Positions 1-7,679 of a stretch of DNA of 26,899 nucleotides are shown one piece after another. Origin of the DNA: JAWLGW01 sp964569055 (GTDB lineage Bacteria; Planctomycetota; J058); contig CAZMSZ010000058.1 of the NCBI GenBank assembly GCA_964569055.1, positions 1 to 26,899 on the forward strand. Reading direction: 5' to 3'. Under the pieces are notes generated by a model. The model was given only the letters and a program-made list of their open reading frames with translations, did not search any database and was not told the DNA's origin. Each line of letters opens with the position of its first letter. Positions within the stretch are counted from its first letter, which is position 1. The position numbers were made by a program, and so were the translations under genes.

Positions 1-100
1 GGAGGGACAGCAATGCAGCGCATTGTGCCCGACGAGCAACGAAGCCAGCGGCGACCAGGGCGAGCGAGGGCGCGCTCCGAGCTTCGAGACAGAGCCTAGG

Positions 101-1666
101 GTGCGCCGGAGCGGAGGGCCCGTGCGGATCGCCTTGACCACGCTCCTGGTGGCGCTCGCGCCGCTCTCGGCGGCCCACGCCGCGGGCACGATCCGGATCG
201 CGACGCCGCCCGACGTGGCGGCGCAGGTCGAGGTCCTGGGCTGGACCGAGGGCGAGCGGGCGCGGGTCGTGGCCGCGGTCCTCGCCCCGGGCGAGGCCGC
301 GCTGCCGGCGGGGAGCTACGGCCTGCGCGTGCAGGGGACCGATCACCGCCTCGGGCCGGTGCGGGTGCGCGAGGGGGAGGCGACGCGGCTCGAGCTCGGC
401 GCGCTGCGGATCGTCGCGCCCGCGGAGGCCGCCCCGACCACGTTCTTCGCCCTGACCGCGGGAGGCGCCGCCGCGGGGCGCGCGCGCAGCGACGGTCGGC
501 CGCAGGCGCTGTGGCCGGGCAGCTACCGCCTCGTCCGCGACCTCGGCGAGGTCGAGCGGGCGCTCGAGGTGTCCGGGGGCGTGGTGCGCGAGGTCGCGTG
601 CGGAGCGCTCGCGCTCGCGGCGCCGGGCGAGCTGATCGACGCGCCCTACCACGTGATCAGCGACGAGCAGCCCGCGCGCACGGTCGCCTACGCCTCGACC
701 CGAGGGGGCGCGCAGGCGCTGCTCCCCGGGCGCTACCGCGTGGTCCGCGCGCGCTCGGGCGTGATCTCCCAGCCCTTCGTCGTGGAGGCCGGGCGCTCGA
801 CCCGACTCGCCTGCGCGGCCCTGCGCGTGGTCCCGCTCGACGCGGGCCGGGTGGAGTACGCCGTCTACGGCCAGCGCGACGAGCGCCCGCTCCTGCGCGC
901 TCGGAGCGGCGCGCAGGGCCACCTGGTATTCCCAGGGGAGTACTTCGTGGCGCCCTGGACCGGTCGCGACGTGGAGCGGGGCGCCGCGCTCGCGATCCGG
1001 CTCCGAGCGGGCGGGGTCACCACCCTCTGGGTGGACGGCGCGGGGCGGCTCGCGCCCGACGGCGGCGACGTGCCGGTGGAGGTCGCGGCTCACCCCGGAG
1101 GGCTCGTGATCGCGGGGCGACCCCTCGGAGTGCGCGTCCGCCTCGCGGAGCGGGTAGCCCTGCGGCTGCGCCTCCGCGCCCTCGGCGACGGCGCCGCGGC
1201 CGGAGCGATCCTCACGGAGCTCGGGGCCTGGCCGGTCGTGAACCCGCCTCGCCACGACGTCGAGCCGCTCGTGCCCGGCGAGCTCGCCGACGACGTGTGG
1301 GTGCGGGTCGAGGCGGAGGCGACGCTCGCGGCGGGCGCGCCGCCGCTCGTCGGACGGTCGCGGCCGCTCCGGCTGGTGCACCCGCGCGCCGGCCTGGTGC
1401 GGGGGCTCACCGCGTCCGCGCGCGGCCCGACCGTCGTCGCGCTCCGGTGGACGCCTCCGCCGGGGCCGCCGCCCGCGGGATACCGCGTCTATCGGACCGG
1501 CGCGCCGCGTCCGATCCACGGCGACCGCTTGCTGCGCGAGCCGAGCTTCGTGGACCTGGGCCGCTCGGCGGGGCGGGTCTACGCCTACGAGGTGTGCGCC
1601 GTCGATCCGCGCGGCGTCGAGGGGCCGCGCGCGCCGGCCTCCGCGCACACGGCGGCGGCGCCATGA
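101..1666 (+). CDS. Secreted protein with four internal repeats and a C-terminal fibronectin type III domain
   Basis: The frame is open from position 23, but a GTG at 101 gives a classical signal peptide: two arginines, a hydrophobic run (IALTTLLVALAPL) and an AHA-A cleavage site near residue 29, so I chose it (521 residues). The mature part holds four diverged repeats about 70 residues apart, each with a P-(A/G)-x-Y turn (PAGSY near residue 71, PGSY 137, PGRY 207, PGEY 278) and the first three followed by a strand ending in G/A-A-L-R/A. This suggests a string of small beta-sandwich modules. Residues about 432-521 look like fibronectin III (ALRWTPP, GYRVYR, YAYEVCAVD). It is probably exported and may bind polymers or partners. 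Enzymatic motifs are not visible. Its stop overlaps the next start (ATGA), so the avidin-like gene is probably translationally coupled. The export call is well supported; the function is unknown. Confidence 0.8.
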   Translation: MRRSGGPVRIALTTLLVALAPLSAAHAAGTIRIATPPDVAAQVEVLGWTEGERARVVAAVLAPGEAALPAGSYGLRVQGTDHRLGPVRVREGEATRLELGALRIVAPAEAAPTTFFALTAGGAAAGRARSDGRPQALWPGSYRLVRDLGEVERALEVSGGVVREVACGALALAAPGELIDAPYHVISDEQPARTVAYASTRGGAQALLPGRYRVVRARSGVISQPFVVEAGRSTRLACAALRVVPLDAGRVEYAVYGQRDERPLLRARSGAQGHLVFPGEYFVAPWTGRDVERGAALAIRLRAGGVTTLWVDGAGRLAPDGGDVPVEVAAHPGGLVIAGRPLGVRVRLAERVALRLRLRALGDGAAAGAILTELGAWPVVNPPRHDVEPLVPGELADDVWVRVEAEATLAAGAPPLVGRSRPLRLVHPRAGLVRGLTASARGPTVVALRWTPPPGPPPAGYRVYRTGAPRPIHGDRLLREPSFVDLGRSAGRVYAYEVCAVDPRGVEGPRAPASAHTAAAP

Positions 1667-2019
1667 GTGAGCCCGACCTGAGCGGGGAGTGGATCAACGA
1701 GGCGGGCTCGCGCATGCGACTGCGCCAGGAGGGCGCGCGCCTCAGCGGCAGCTACCGGAGCGCGCTCGGGCGCGCGGCCCCCGACGAGGAGTTCCCGCTG
1801 GTCGGGTGGGCGCTCGGCGAGCGGGTCGCGTTCACGGTGGCCTTCGTCCCGCACGGGACGGTGACCGCCTGGGTGGGGCGCCTGAAAGGTGACGAGCTCG
1901 AGACGCTGTGGCACCTCGCGCACGAGGTCGAGGGCGAGGAGGCGAGCTGGACGTCGGCCGGGCTGCGGGCGGGGGCGAGTCGCTTCCGGCGCGCGGAGGG
2001 CCTCCCCCTCACCCCGTGA
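1663..2019 (+). CDS. Avidin/streptavidin-family protein without signal peptide
   Basis: This 118-residue protein aligns by eye along nearly the whole streptavidin barrel: SGEWINEAGS (streptavidin GTWYNQLGS), LSGSYRSALG (LTGTYESAVG), AFTVAF (GWTVAW), TVTAWVG (SATTWSG), TLWHL (TQWLL), ASW (NAW), GASRF (GHDTF). Biotin contacts that appear kept are N12 (N23), S16 (S27), Y31 (Y43), S33 (S45), T66 (S88), T68 (T90), W70 (W92), W83 (W108) and W96 (W120). Changed positions are F61 for W79 and S106 for D128, so affinity may be lower. Known avidins are usually exported, yet the protein starts directly at the first barrel strand with no leader. It could act in the cytoplasm on biotin or biotinylated carboxylases, or leave the cell by another route. 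It overlaps the upstream secreted-protein gene by four bases, and its 3' end overlaps the convergent RING-like gene by 11 bases. Family assignment is by motif reading, not a search. Confidence 0.78.
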   Translation: MSEPDLSGEWINEAGSRMRLRQEGARLSGSYRSALGRAAPDEEFPLVGWALGERVAFTVAFVPHGTVTAWVGRLKGDELETLWHLAHEVEGEEASWTSAGLRAGASRFRRAEGLPLTP

Positions 2020-2869
2020 ACAGGGGGGCCAGGACCAGGATCCCGCCGATCACGGCCGTGTAGAGCGCCGCGTACAGAACGCCGCGCGCCAGGCTCGGGA
2101 GGAGGCGCCCCCGATACGCGTCGCTCGCATGCACCGCCAGGGCCAGCGCGCCGTAGAGCAGGGTGTAGACCGCCAGCGCCACGATCGGGAACAACAGCTC
2201 GACCGCGAGCCACACCAGGAGCGGACCGAGCAGGAGCAGGAGCCCGACCACCAGCGCGAACACGAGCAGCACCAGCACGCCCTCGCCGTCGAACGCGCCT
2301 CCCGAGCAGCCGTCGGCGCAGCCGTCGGCGCAGCCGCGCGCGCCGCCGCCTTCGCCGCTCCCGCGCTCGCCGGTGATCCCGCGCCACAGGCGGGCGTAGT
2401 AGTCGCCCGGCGATCTGGCCGCGACGCTCACGTCGAGGTCGTCGTGCAGGCGATCACCGCGATAGAGGAGGGCGGTGATCCAGGTGGCGAGCACCACGAA
2501 CACGCCGAGGAGGGCGACCTCGAGCGCACCCACCCCCGTCGGGAGGAGCGCGCGGGCCGCGTAGCCGCTCCCCAGGCCGACCGACAGCGTGGAGACGAGC
2601 AGCAGGGCGACCACGCTCTTGGCGCCGAGCCGGTCGCGCGCCTCGGCGAGCACGCGCAGGGTCGCCTGCTTGCCGGCGCCGAGCACGATCCGCGCCGCGG
2701 CCCGGCGCGTGAACGGCCGCGCCTCGCGCCCGCCGCAGGCGTGGACCGAGCAGGCGCCGCCGTGCTCGTCCCAGCACTCGCGGTGGTGCGGCGCGGCGCA
2801 CCGAGCGCACCGCACGGCCTCGGCGCGCTCCACGACCTCGTCGTGGCAGAACGGGCAGCAGACGTGCAC
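2009..2869 (-). CDS. RING-like zinc-finger multi-pass membrane protein
   Basis: The 286-residue protein (GTG start) begins with eight spaced metal ligands: C5-x2-C8, C21-x2-C24, H29-x2-C32, C40 and C45, with a W after the last C of the HxxC unit. This is the cross-brace layout of RING/RING-variant fingers, which prokaryotic RING-like families share. After residue about 75 come several hydrophobic spans (VVALLLVSTLSVGL; VALLGVFVVLATWITALL; a long pair around VLVLLVFALVVGLLLLLGPLLV; VALAVYTLLYGALALAV; VLYAALYTAVIGGILVL), so probably five or six membrane helices. A short GCADGCADGC stretch precedes the third span, encoded by 12-bp tandem copies. It lies 35 bases downstream of the Uma2 gene on the same strand. 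Bacterial RING-like proteins occur in ubiquitin-like and membrane-stress contexts. No E1/E2-like partner is seen here, so ligase activity is only a possibility; zinc-dependent protein binding is the safer reading. Confidence 0.72.
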   Translation of the reverse strand: MHVCCPFCHDEVVERAEAVRCARCAAPHHRECWDEHGGACSVHACGGREARPFTRRAAARIVLGAGKQATLRVLAEARDRLGAKSVVALLLVSTLSVGLGSGYAARALLPTGVGALEVALLGVFVVLATWITALLYRGDRLHDDLDVSVAARSPGDYYARLWRGITGERGSGEGGGARGCADGCADGCSGGAFDGEGVLVLLVFALVVGLLLLLGPLLVWLAVELLFPIVALAVYTLLYGALALAVHASDAYRGRLLPSLARGVLYAALYTAVIGGILVLAPLFTG

Positions 2870-2904
2870 GCGGTCAGATCACCGCGACCGAGCGCACGTC
2901 CACC

Positions 2905-3702
2905 TCAGGGCTGCCCGTCGCGGCGGAGCCGCTCGAGCTCCGCGCGCAGGGCGCGCAGCTCGCGCTCCACCTCGTCGGCCCGCGCCCTCTCGGCCTCGGC
3001 CCGCTCGTGCTCGGCCTCGGCCCGCTCGTGCTCGGCCTCGGCCCGCTCGTGCTCGGCCTCGGCCCGCTCGTGCGCCGCCTCTATGAGCTCGCGCCGGGTC
3101 GGGATCGGCTCCGCGGCACCTCGGCGGAACAGCCGGAGCGACCCGCCCCGCGGCGCAAGCTCGAGGTCGAGCGCGGGGAGCGCCATCCGCTGGGTGCGCG
3201 GGTCGGGCGCGAGCTCGCGGTAGCGGCCTCCTTCGAGCGCGAAGGCCAGGACACCGCCCCGGATCCACTCGCTGAGCGGGTCGAACAGGATGTAATACGG
3301 CACGTGCAGCTCGCGCTCGTAGATCGCCTTCTTGCGGCCGAGGTCGTGGGCGCGCGTGCTCTCGGAGGTGAGCTCGATCACCAGCGTCGGGGTGCGGCCG
3401 CCCTCCTCCCACAGCTTGTAGACCCGGCGCTCACCGCGCGGGGCCCCGAGCACCAGATACACGTCGGGGCTGACGCAGGCGCGCGGGTCGCCTTCGACGT
3501 AGTAGAGGAAGTTGTCCGCCGCGACGTAGGCGTCGAGGCGGTCCACGTACAGGTCGTCGAGCGCTTGCACCAGCTCGATGGTCACCCGGACGTGGGCGTC
3601 GGTCTCACCCATGGGCTCGTCGTCGCGCTCCGGGTACACGACGGCGGTCGTGTTCCCGAGGGTGGGCGACTTCACGCCTTCGAATCCGTCCTGCGGGTCC
3701 AT
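2905..3702 (-). CDS. Uma2-family PD-(D/E)XK nuclease-like protein with C-terminal coiled coil
   Basis: The 265-residue protein matches the Uma2 (DUF820) family: an N-terminal YPERDDEPMGETDAH block, a central SPDVYLVLG strand (catalytic D), VIELTSES (catalytic E) followed by HDLGRKKAIYE (lysine and helix), then YYILFDP. Uma2 proteins have a restriction-endonuclease-like fold and are abundant in cyanobacteria and Planctomycetota, but their role is unsettled. The C-terminal 60 residues form a charged coiled coil built from a perfectly repeated heptad (AEAEHER), then a leucine-rich segment ending RRDGQP. I chose the ATG at 3702 because the conserved N-terminal block begins soon after it; its GGAGG sits only one base upstream, so the start is not certain. 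The gene is divergent from the double helicase and upstream of the RING-like gene. Confidence 0.85.
   Translation of the reverse strand: MDPQDGFEGVKSPTLGNTTAVVYPERDDEPMGETDAHVRVTIELVQALDDLYVDRLDAYVAADNFLYYVEGDPRACVSPDVYLVLGAPRGERRVYKLWEEGGRTPTLVIELTSESTRAHDLGRKKAIYERELHVPYYILFDPLSEWIRGGVLAFALEGGRYRELAPDPRTQRMALPALDLELAPRGGSLRLFRRGAAEPIPTRRELIEAAHERAEAEHERAEAEHERAEAEHERAEAERARADEVERELRALRAELERLRRDGQP
2989..3072 (-). repeat. Four perfect 21-bp tandem repeats inside the Uma2 gene
   Basis: Four identical 21-bp units run head to tail at 2989-3009, 3010-3030, 3031-3051 and 3052-3072. Each encodes one heptad (read as AEAEHER) of the coiled coil. The identity at DNA level, including third positions, shows recent expansion by slippage; copy number changes would stay in frame and lengthen the coil by one heptad. 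Confidence 0.97.
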
Positions 3703-3944
3703 ACCTCCGAGCGTACTCGCGCTCTTGGGACGTAGCCAGGGTGCGGCCGGTGGCGCTGGCGGGTGGGGTCTTGCATGGTCGAGCTCCCGAGCAGCCCGGC
3801 CGAGGCAGCCAGGCCGAACAACTGGCGAACATGGTAGCGGACGCCTCCGACAGGCCGAGCCCGGTCCCGGAGGTCCGCGCACCCGCCGGCCGTCCCGCCG
3901 CGGTGAGGGAATGCGAGGATCGGCCGCGCACGGGCGGAGCCGAG
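3703..3944. other. Divergent intergenic region between Uma2 and double-helicase genes
   Basis: About 240 bases separate the Uma2 start from the helicase start I chose. The stretch near 3820-3920 is less GC-rich than the flanking genes. It must hold promoters for both directions, but I could not assign convincing -35/-10 boxes. The helicase frame is open through this region with ATG at 3831 as an alternative start, so part of it may be coding. Confidence 0.4.
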
Positions 3945-6900
3945 GTGGACGAGCGCCAACGAGAGCCGGCAGCACGGGAGGCGAGCGCGCTCGCGCCAGC
4001 CTGGCTCGCGCGCGCCCTGCCGCTGCCGCCCGGCTCGCCCGCCGCGATCGAGGAGGCCTCGGCCGCGATCGAGGCGGAGCGGCGCGACGCCTCGCGCTGG
4101 AAGCGGCTCCGCTGCCGGCGGGTGACGCCCCTGCGCGGCCTCGGCGAGGAGGGGCTGTTCCGGCTCGAGGTCGGGACGCGGGTCGCGTTCGACTGGAGCT
4201 GGGAGGGGAGCCGCGCGCTGCGCCCGCTCGCGCCCGAGGCGCTCGAGGGTCGCGCGGCGCCGGCCGCGGGCGAGGCCGCCTGGAGCGGAGCGGTCCTCGA
4301 GGTCGACGAGGCGCGCGGCCTGCTCTACGTGGCGGTGGAGCCCCCCGGCGCCCCGCCGACCGCGGGGACGTTCTTCGTGCAGCCGTTCGACTTCCTGGCG
4401 CACCTCGAGCGCGTCTACCGGGGCGAGCGGTTCGCGCCGCTCCGCGAGCCGCTCGCTCGGCTGTTGCGGGCGAGCCGCGGCGGGGTCCACCCCCCTGCCG
4501 CTGACGGCGACGTGGCGCGAGCGCGGCTGGCGCGGGCCCTCGAGGACGCGGTGGACGAGCCGACGCGCGCGCCGCTCGCCGCCTTGTTCGGCCGCGCCTG
4601 GAGCGTCCTGTGGGGGCCGCCCGGGACCGGCAAGACCCGCACCGTGGGCGAGCTCGGCGCCGCGCTGCTCGACGAGCCGAGCGAGCGGCTGCTGGTGGTC
4701 TCGACCACCAACAAGGCGACCGACGCCGCCGCCCTGGCGATCGCGCGCGCCGCGCGGCGTCGCCGGAGCGACGCGCCGCTGCGCGGCCGCCTGCGGCGAG
4801 TCGGGAGCGGAGCGCGCTGGCGGACGTTCCACGAGGTCGGCCTGGAGGAGGTGCTGTGGGGCGGCGAGTCCGAGGCGCGCCGCGCGCTGGCCGAGCTCGA
4901 GGAGCGGCTCGCGCTGGCGAACGAGCCGCAGGCCCGCGCGGCCCTGCGGCGGCGGCGAGAGCGGGCGCGCCGGGGGCTCGAGGACGGCTCGCTCGCGGCC
5001 TTCACCGACGCCGCCGCGCGGGTGGTCGTGACCACGGCCTACAACGCGCTCGCGACGCTGACCCGGTTCGAGCTGAGCGAGCCGCTCGCCGAGGGGCACA
5101 CGCCGTTCACCACCGTGGTGATCGACGAGGCCGGCCTGATCTCGCGGGCGGCCGCCGCGGCGCTGGGGCTGCTCGCCGCCCGCCGCGTGCTGCTGGTGGG
5201 CGACCCGCAGCAGCTCGCGCCGATCGCGCGGCTGGCGCGCGTGCTCCCGCGCGGGCAGGCGGCCTGGCTGGCGGCGAGCGGGCTCGAGCACCTCGCGGCC
5301 GCGCCCGTCGAGGCGCGAGCCGCGCCCGCCGCGGAGGAGGCCGAGGCGCTGCACGTGCTCGAGGTCCAGCACCGCATGCACCCCGAGGTGCGGGCGCTGA
5401 TCTCGGAGTATCAATACGGCGGGCGCCTGCGCGACGCCCCGGCCGTGCTCGCGCGCGCGAGCGAGGAGCCGAACGGGTGGGGCCCGCTCGGCGACGCGCC
5501 GCGCGCCCTGTGGCTGGTGCTCGACGAGGACGGCGCGCCCCTCCCCGAGCTGCGCGCGCGGCGCGGCCCCGGCGGGCGGAGCTGGATCCGCCCGCGCTCG
5601 CTCGAGCTCCTCGGCGAGCTGCTCGACGCCTGGCCGGCGCTCACCGCGGGGAGCGGGTTGTTCGTGGCCCCGTTCGTGGCCCAGGCCGCGGCCGCGGCCA
5701 CGCAGCTGCGGCGCCGCGGCCTGGCGAGCTGGACCGCCTCGACCGTGCACGCCCAGCAGGGGGCCGAGGCGGAGGTGGTCGTGTTCGACACCGTGCACGC
5801 GGCGGGCGGCTCCTGGCCGCTCGACGAGTGGCAGCGCCTGGTCAACGTCGCGCTCAGCCGAGCGCGGGCGCGGGTGGTGGTGCTCGCCAGCCGGCACGAG
5901 CTGCGCGAGCCGTTCTTGCGCCCGCTCGCCGCGCGCCTGGCCCCGGTCGCGCTGACCCGCGGGCGCGGAGGGTCGCGCTGGCGGGCCGTGGCGGGGCTGC
6001 GGGACGACGAGGGCGGCGCCCTCCCGCCGCCGCCCGCGCCAGGCGAGCGCGCCCAGCTCGGCGCGCAGCTCGCGCTCCGCCGCGCGCTGCGCCCGGTGCG
6101 CACGCGCGAGCAGGAGCGCCTGATCGAGCTCCCCCTCGACGGCCGCCCCCGCGTGGTGCGCGGGGTGGCGGGCAGCGGGAAGACCCTGGTCCTGGCCCAC
6201 TGGCTGGCGCGGGCCGCGCAGGGGCCGGGGCGGCTGTTCTGCGTGTACGCCAACGCGGCGCTGCGCGGGCTGATCGCCGAGGCCGTGGAGGACGCCTGGC
6301 GCGACGCCGGCCAAAGGGCGCCCTTTCCCTGGGGGCGCGTGGAGCTGCGCCACGTGCGGCGCCTGCTCGAGGCGCTGCTCGCCGAGGTCGGGCTCGACGC
6401 GCGCGCGTTCGGGTTCGACTACGACGCGGCCGCGGCGGCCTACCTCGAGCGCGTCGGGCCCGAGGCGGTCGCGCCGCGCTGCGACGCGCTGTTCGTGGAC
6501 GAGGCGCAGGACATGGGCGCGGAGACGCTGCGCCTGTTGACCGCGCTGGTCGAGCCGCTCCCGGAGGCGCCGCGAGCGCGGCAGGTGCTCCTGTTCTACG
6601 ACGACGCGCAGAACCTCTACGGGCGCGCGGCGCCGCGCTGGTCCGAGCTGGGCCTCGACGTGCGCGGCCGCTCGACCGTGCTGCGCGACTCGCACCGCTC
6701 GACCCGCCCGATCGCCGAGCTGGCGCTCAACGTGCTCTACCGCCTGCGGCCGCCGCGCGACGACCCCGAGCACCGCGAGCTGGTGCGCCTGCGCCTGATC
6801 GAGCCCACCGCGCCGCCCCGCCCCGCGCCGCCGCCGAGCGCCCCGTGGTGGCGGGTGCGCTTCTGCGAGGTCGAGGGGCCGCTGCCGACGCTGCGCGTGT

Positions 6901-7667
6901 ACCGCAGCCGCGGCGAGGAGCTCGCCGCCGCCGCCGCGCAGCTCGAGCGCTGGGTGCGCGAGGAGCGGGTGCCGCCCGGCCTGGTGCGCGTGCTCTACAA
7001 CGGGCTGCGCGGGCCGATCGAGCGCGAGCTCGCGCCGCTGCTCGCGCGGGCCGGGGTCCCCTTCGAGCTCCAGACCGGCGACGCGCTGACCCGCGGCGCC
7101 GAGCGGGTGATCGCGACCACGGCCCACTCGTTCAAGGGGTACGACGCGGAGGTCCTGCTGGTGCTCGGGCTCGACGCCTTCACCGCGCGCCGCGAGGGCC
7201 CGCTGGCCAAGGTGCTGTACGTGGCGCTCACCCGCGCCCGCTCGGTCCTGGCTCTGAGCGCCACGCGCCCGTCGCCCCAGAGCGAAGGCGCCCGAGTGGT
7301 GGCGGCGGTGGAGCAGGCGCTCGACGCGCTCTACGAGCGGCCGGCGGTGGAGGCGGCTGCGAGCCCGCTCGACGAGCGGGCCGAGCTGTTGGCGCTGCTC
7401 GGCCCGGGGCGAGGCGCCTGGCTCGACGCGCTCCTGGCCCGCCACGCGCTGATCCAAGAGCCGCTGGTCTCGGCGGCGGGCGAGCTCCTGGCGGAGCCCT
7501 TGTTCTGGCTGCGGCGCTCGGCGGGGGCCCTGTTCGCGGGCGCGGGCGAGGAGGTCGTGGCCTGCTTCCTCGAGCCGCCCGGCGCCCGCGTGCGCGAGCG
7601 CCTGGACGCCGAGGGCGTGCGCGTGATCGCGCCGGGCGAGCCGCTCGACGGCGGCCTGGAGTGGTAG
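3945..7667 (+). CDS. Double SF1 helicase: Upf1-like (SF1B) domain fused to UvrD/Rep-like domain
   Basis: This protein (about 1,240 residues) carries two complete superfamily 1 motor sets. First motor: Walker A GPPGTGKT (residues about 224-231), motif Ia LLVVSTTNKATD, DEAG box (394-397), GDPQQLAPI, QHRMHPE, TVHAQQGAEAE and NVALSRARARV. These are signatures of the Upf1/Dna2/IGHMBP2 group; a beta-rich segment before the first motor resembles the stalk/barrel of that group. Second motor: Walker A GVAGSGKT (740-747), VYANAALRGLI, DEAQD (852-856), DSHRSTRPIAELALNVL, HSFKGYDAE (about 1061) and VLYVALTRARS (about 1090), as in UvrD/Rep-type 3'-5' helicases. A final 110 residues match nothing I recognise. 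I chose GTG 3945 because GGAG lies five bases upstream; ATG 3831 and GTG 3903 are alternatives. All nucleotide-binding residues look intact in both halves, so both may be active. Role is probably nucleic-acid remodelling in repair or defence; substrate unknown. Confidence 0.9.
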   Translation: MDERQREPAAREASALAPAWLARALPLPPGSPAAIEEASAAIEAERRDASRWKRLRCRRVTPLRGLGEEGLFRLEVGTRVAFDWSWEGSRALRPLAPEALEGRAAPAAGEAAWSGAVLEVDEARGLLYVAVEPPGAPPTAGTFFVQPFDFLAHLERVYRGERFAPLREPLARLLRASRGGVHPPAADGDVARARLARALEDAVDEPTRAPLAALFGRAWSVLWGPPGTGKTRTVGELGAALLDEPSERLLVVSTTNKATDAAALAIARAARRRRSDAPLRGRLRRVGSGARWRTFHEVGLEEVLWGGESEARRALAELEERLALANEPQARAALRRRRERARRGLEDGSLAAFTDAAARVVVTTAYNALATLTRFELSEPLAEGHTPFTTVVIDEAGLISRAAAAALGLLAARRVLLVGDPQQLAPIARLARVLPRGQAAWLAASGLEHLAAAPVEARAAPAAEEAEALHVLEVQHRMHPEVRALISEYQYGGRLRDAPAVLARASEEPNGWGPLGDAPRALWLVLDEDGAPLPELRARRGPGGRSWIRPRSLELLGELLDAWPALTAGSGLFVAPFVAQAAAAATQLRRRGLASWTASTVHAQQGAEAEVVVFDTVHAAGGSWPLDEWQRLVNVALSRARARVVVLASRHELREPFLRPLAARLAPVALTRGRGGSRWRAVAGLRDDEGGALPPPPAPGERAQLGAQLALRRALRPVRTREQERLIELPLDGRPRVVRGVAGSGKTLVLAHWLARAAQGPGRLFCVYANAALRGLIAEAVEDAWRDAGQRAPFPWGRVELRHVRRLLEALLAEVGLDARAFGFDYDAAAAAYLERVGPEAVAPRCDALFVDEAQDMGAETLRLLTALVEPLPEAPRARQVLLFYDDAQNLYGRAAPRWSELGLDVRGRSTVLRDSHRSTRPIAELALNVLYRLRPPRDDPEHRELVRLRLIEPTAPPRPAPPPSAPWWRVRFCEVEGPLPTLRVYRSRGEELAAAAAQLERWVREERVPPGLVRVLYNGLRGPIERELAPLLARAGVPFELQTGDALTRGAERVIATTAHSFKGYDAEVLLVLGLDAFTARREGPLAKVLYVALTRARSVLALSATRPSPQSEGARVVAAVEQALDALYERPAVEAAASPLDERAELLALLGPGRGAWLDALLARHALIQEPLVSAAGELLAEPLFWLRRSAGALFAGAGEEVVACFLEPPGARVRERLDAEGVRVIAPGEPLDGGLEW

Positions 7668-7679
7668 CGGGAGCCCTGT

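Noticed and set aside
11..25. CAATGC-AGC-GCATTG dyad at the left edge
   Set aside because: A 6-base stem is too short to call an operator or terminator, and the upstream context is outside the window.
2989..3072. Short regular repeats as a possible CRISPR array
   Set aside because: Units are contiguous with no spacers and encode coiled-coil heptads in frame.
3672..7457. A 1,261-codon minus-strand frame opposite the double helicase
   Set aside because: Its product is low-complexity Arg/Ala/Glu/His with no domain, while the plus strand has two full helicase motif sets. It is an antisense shadow of GC-rich DNA.
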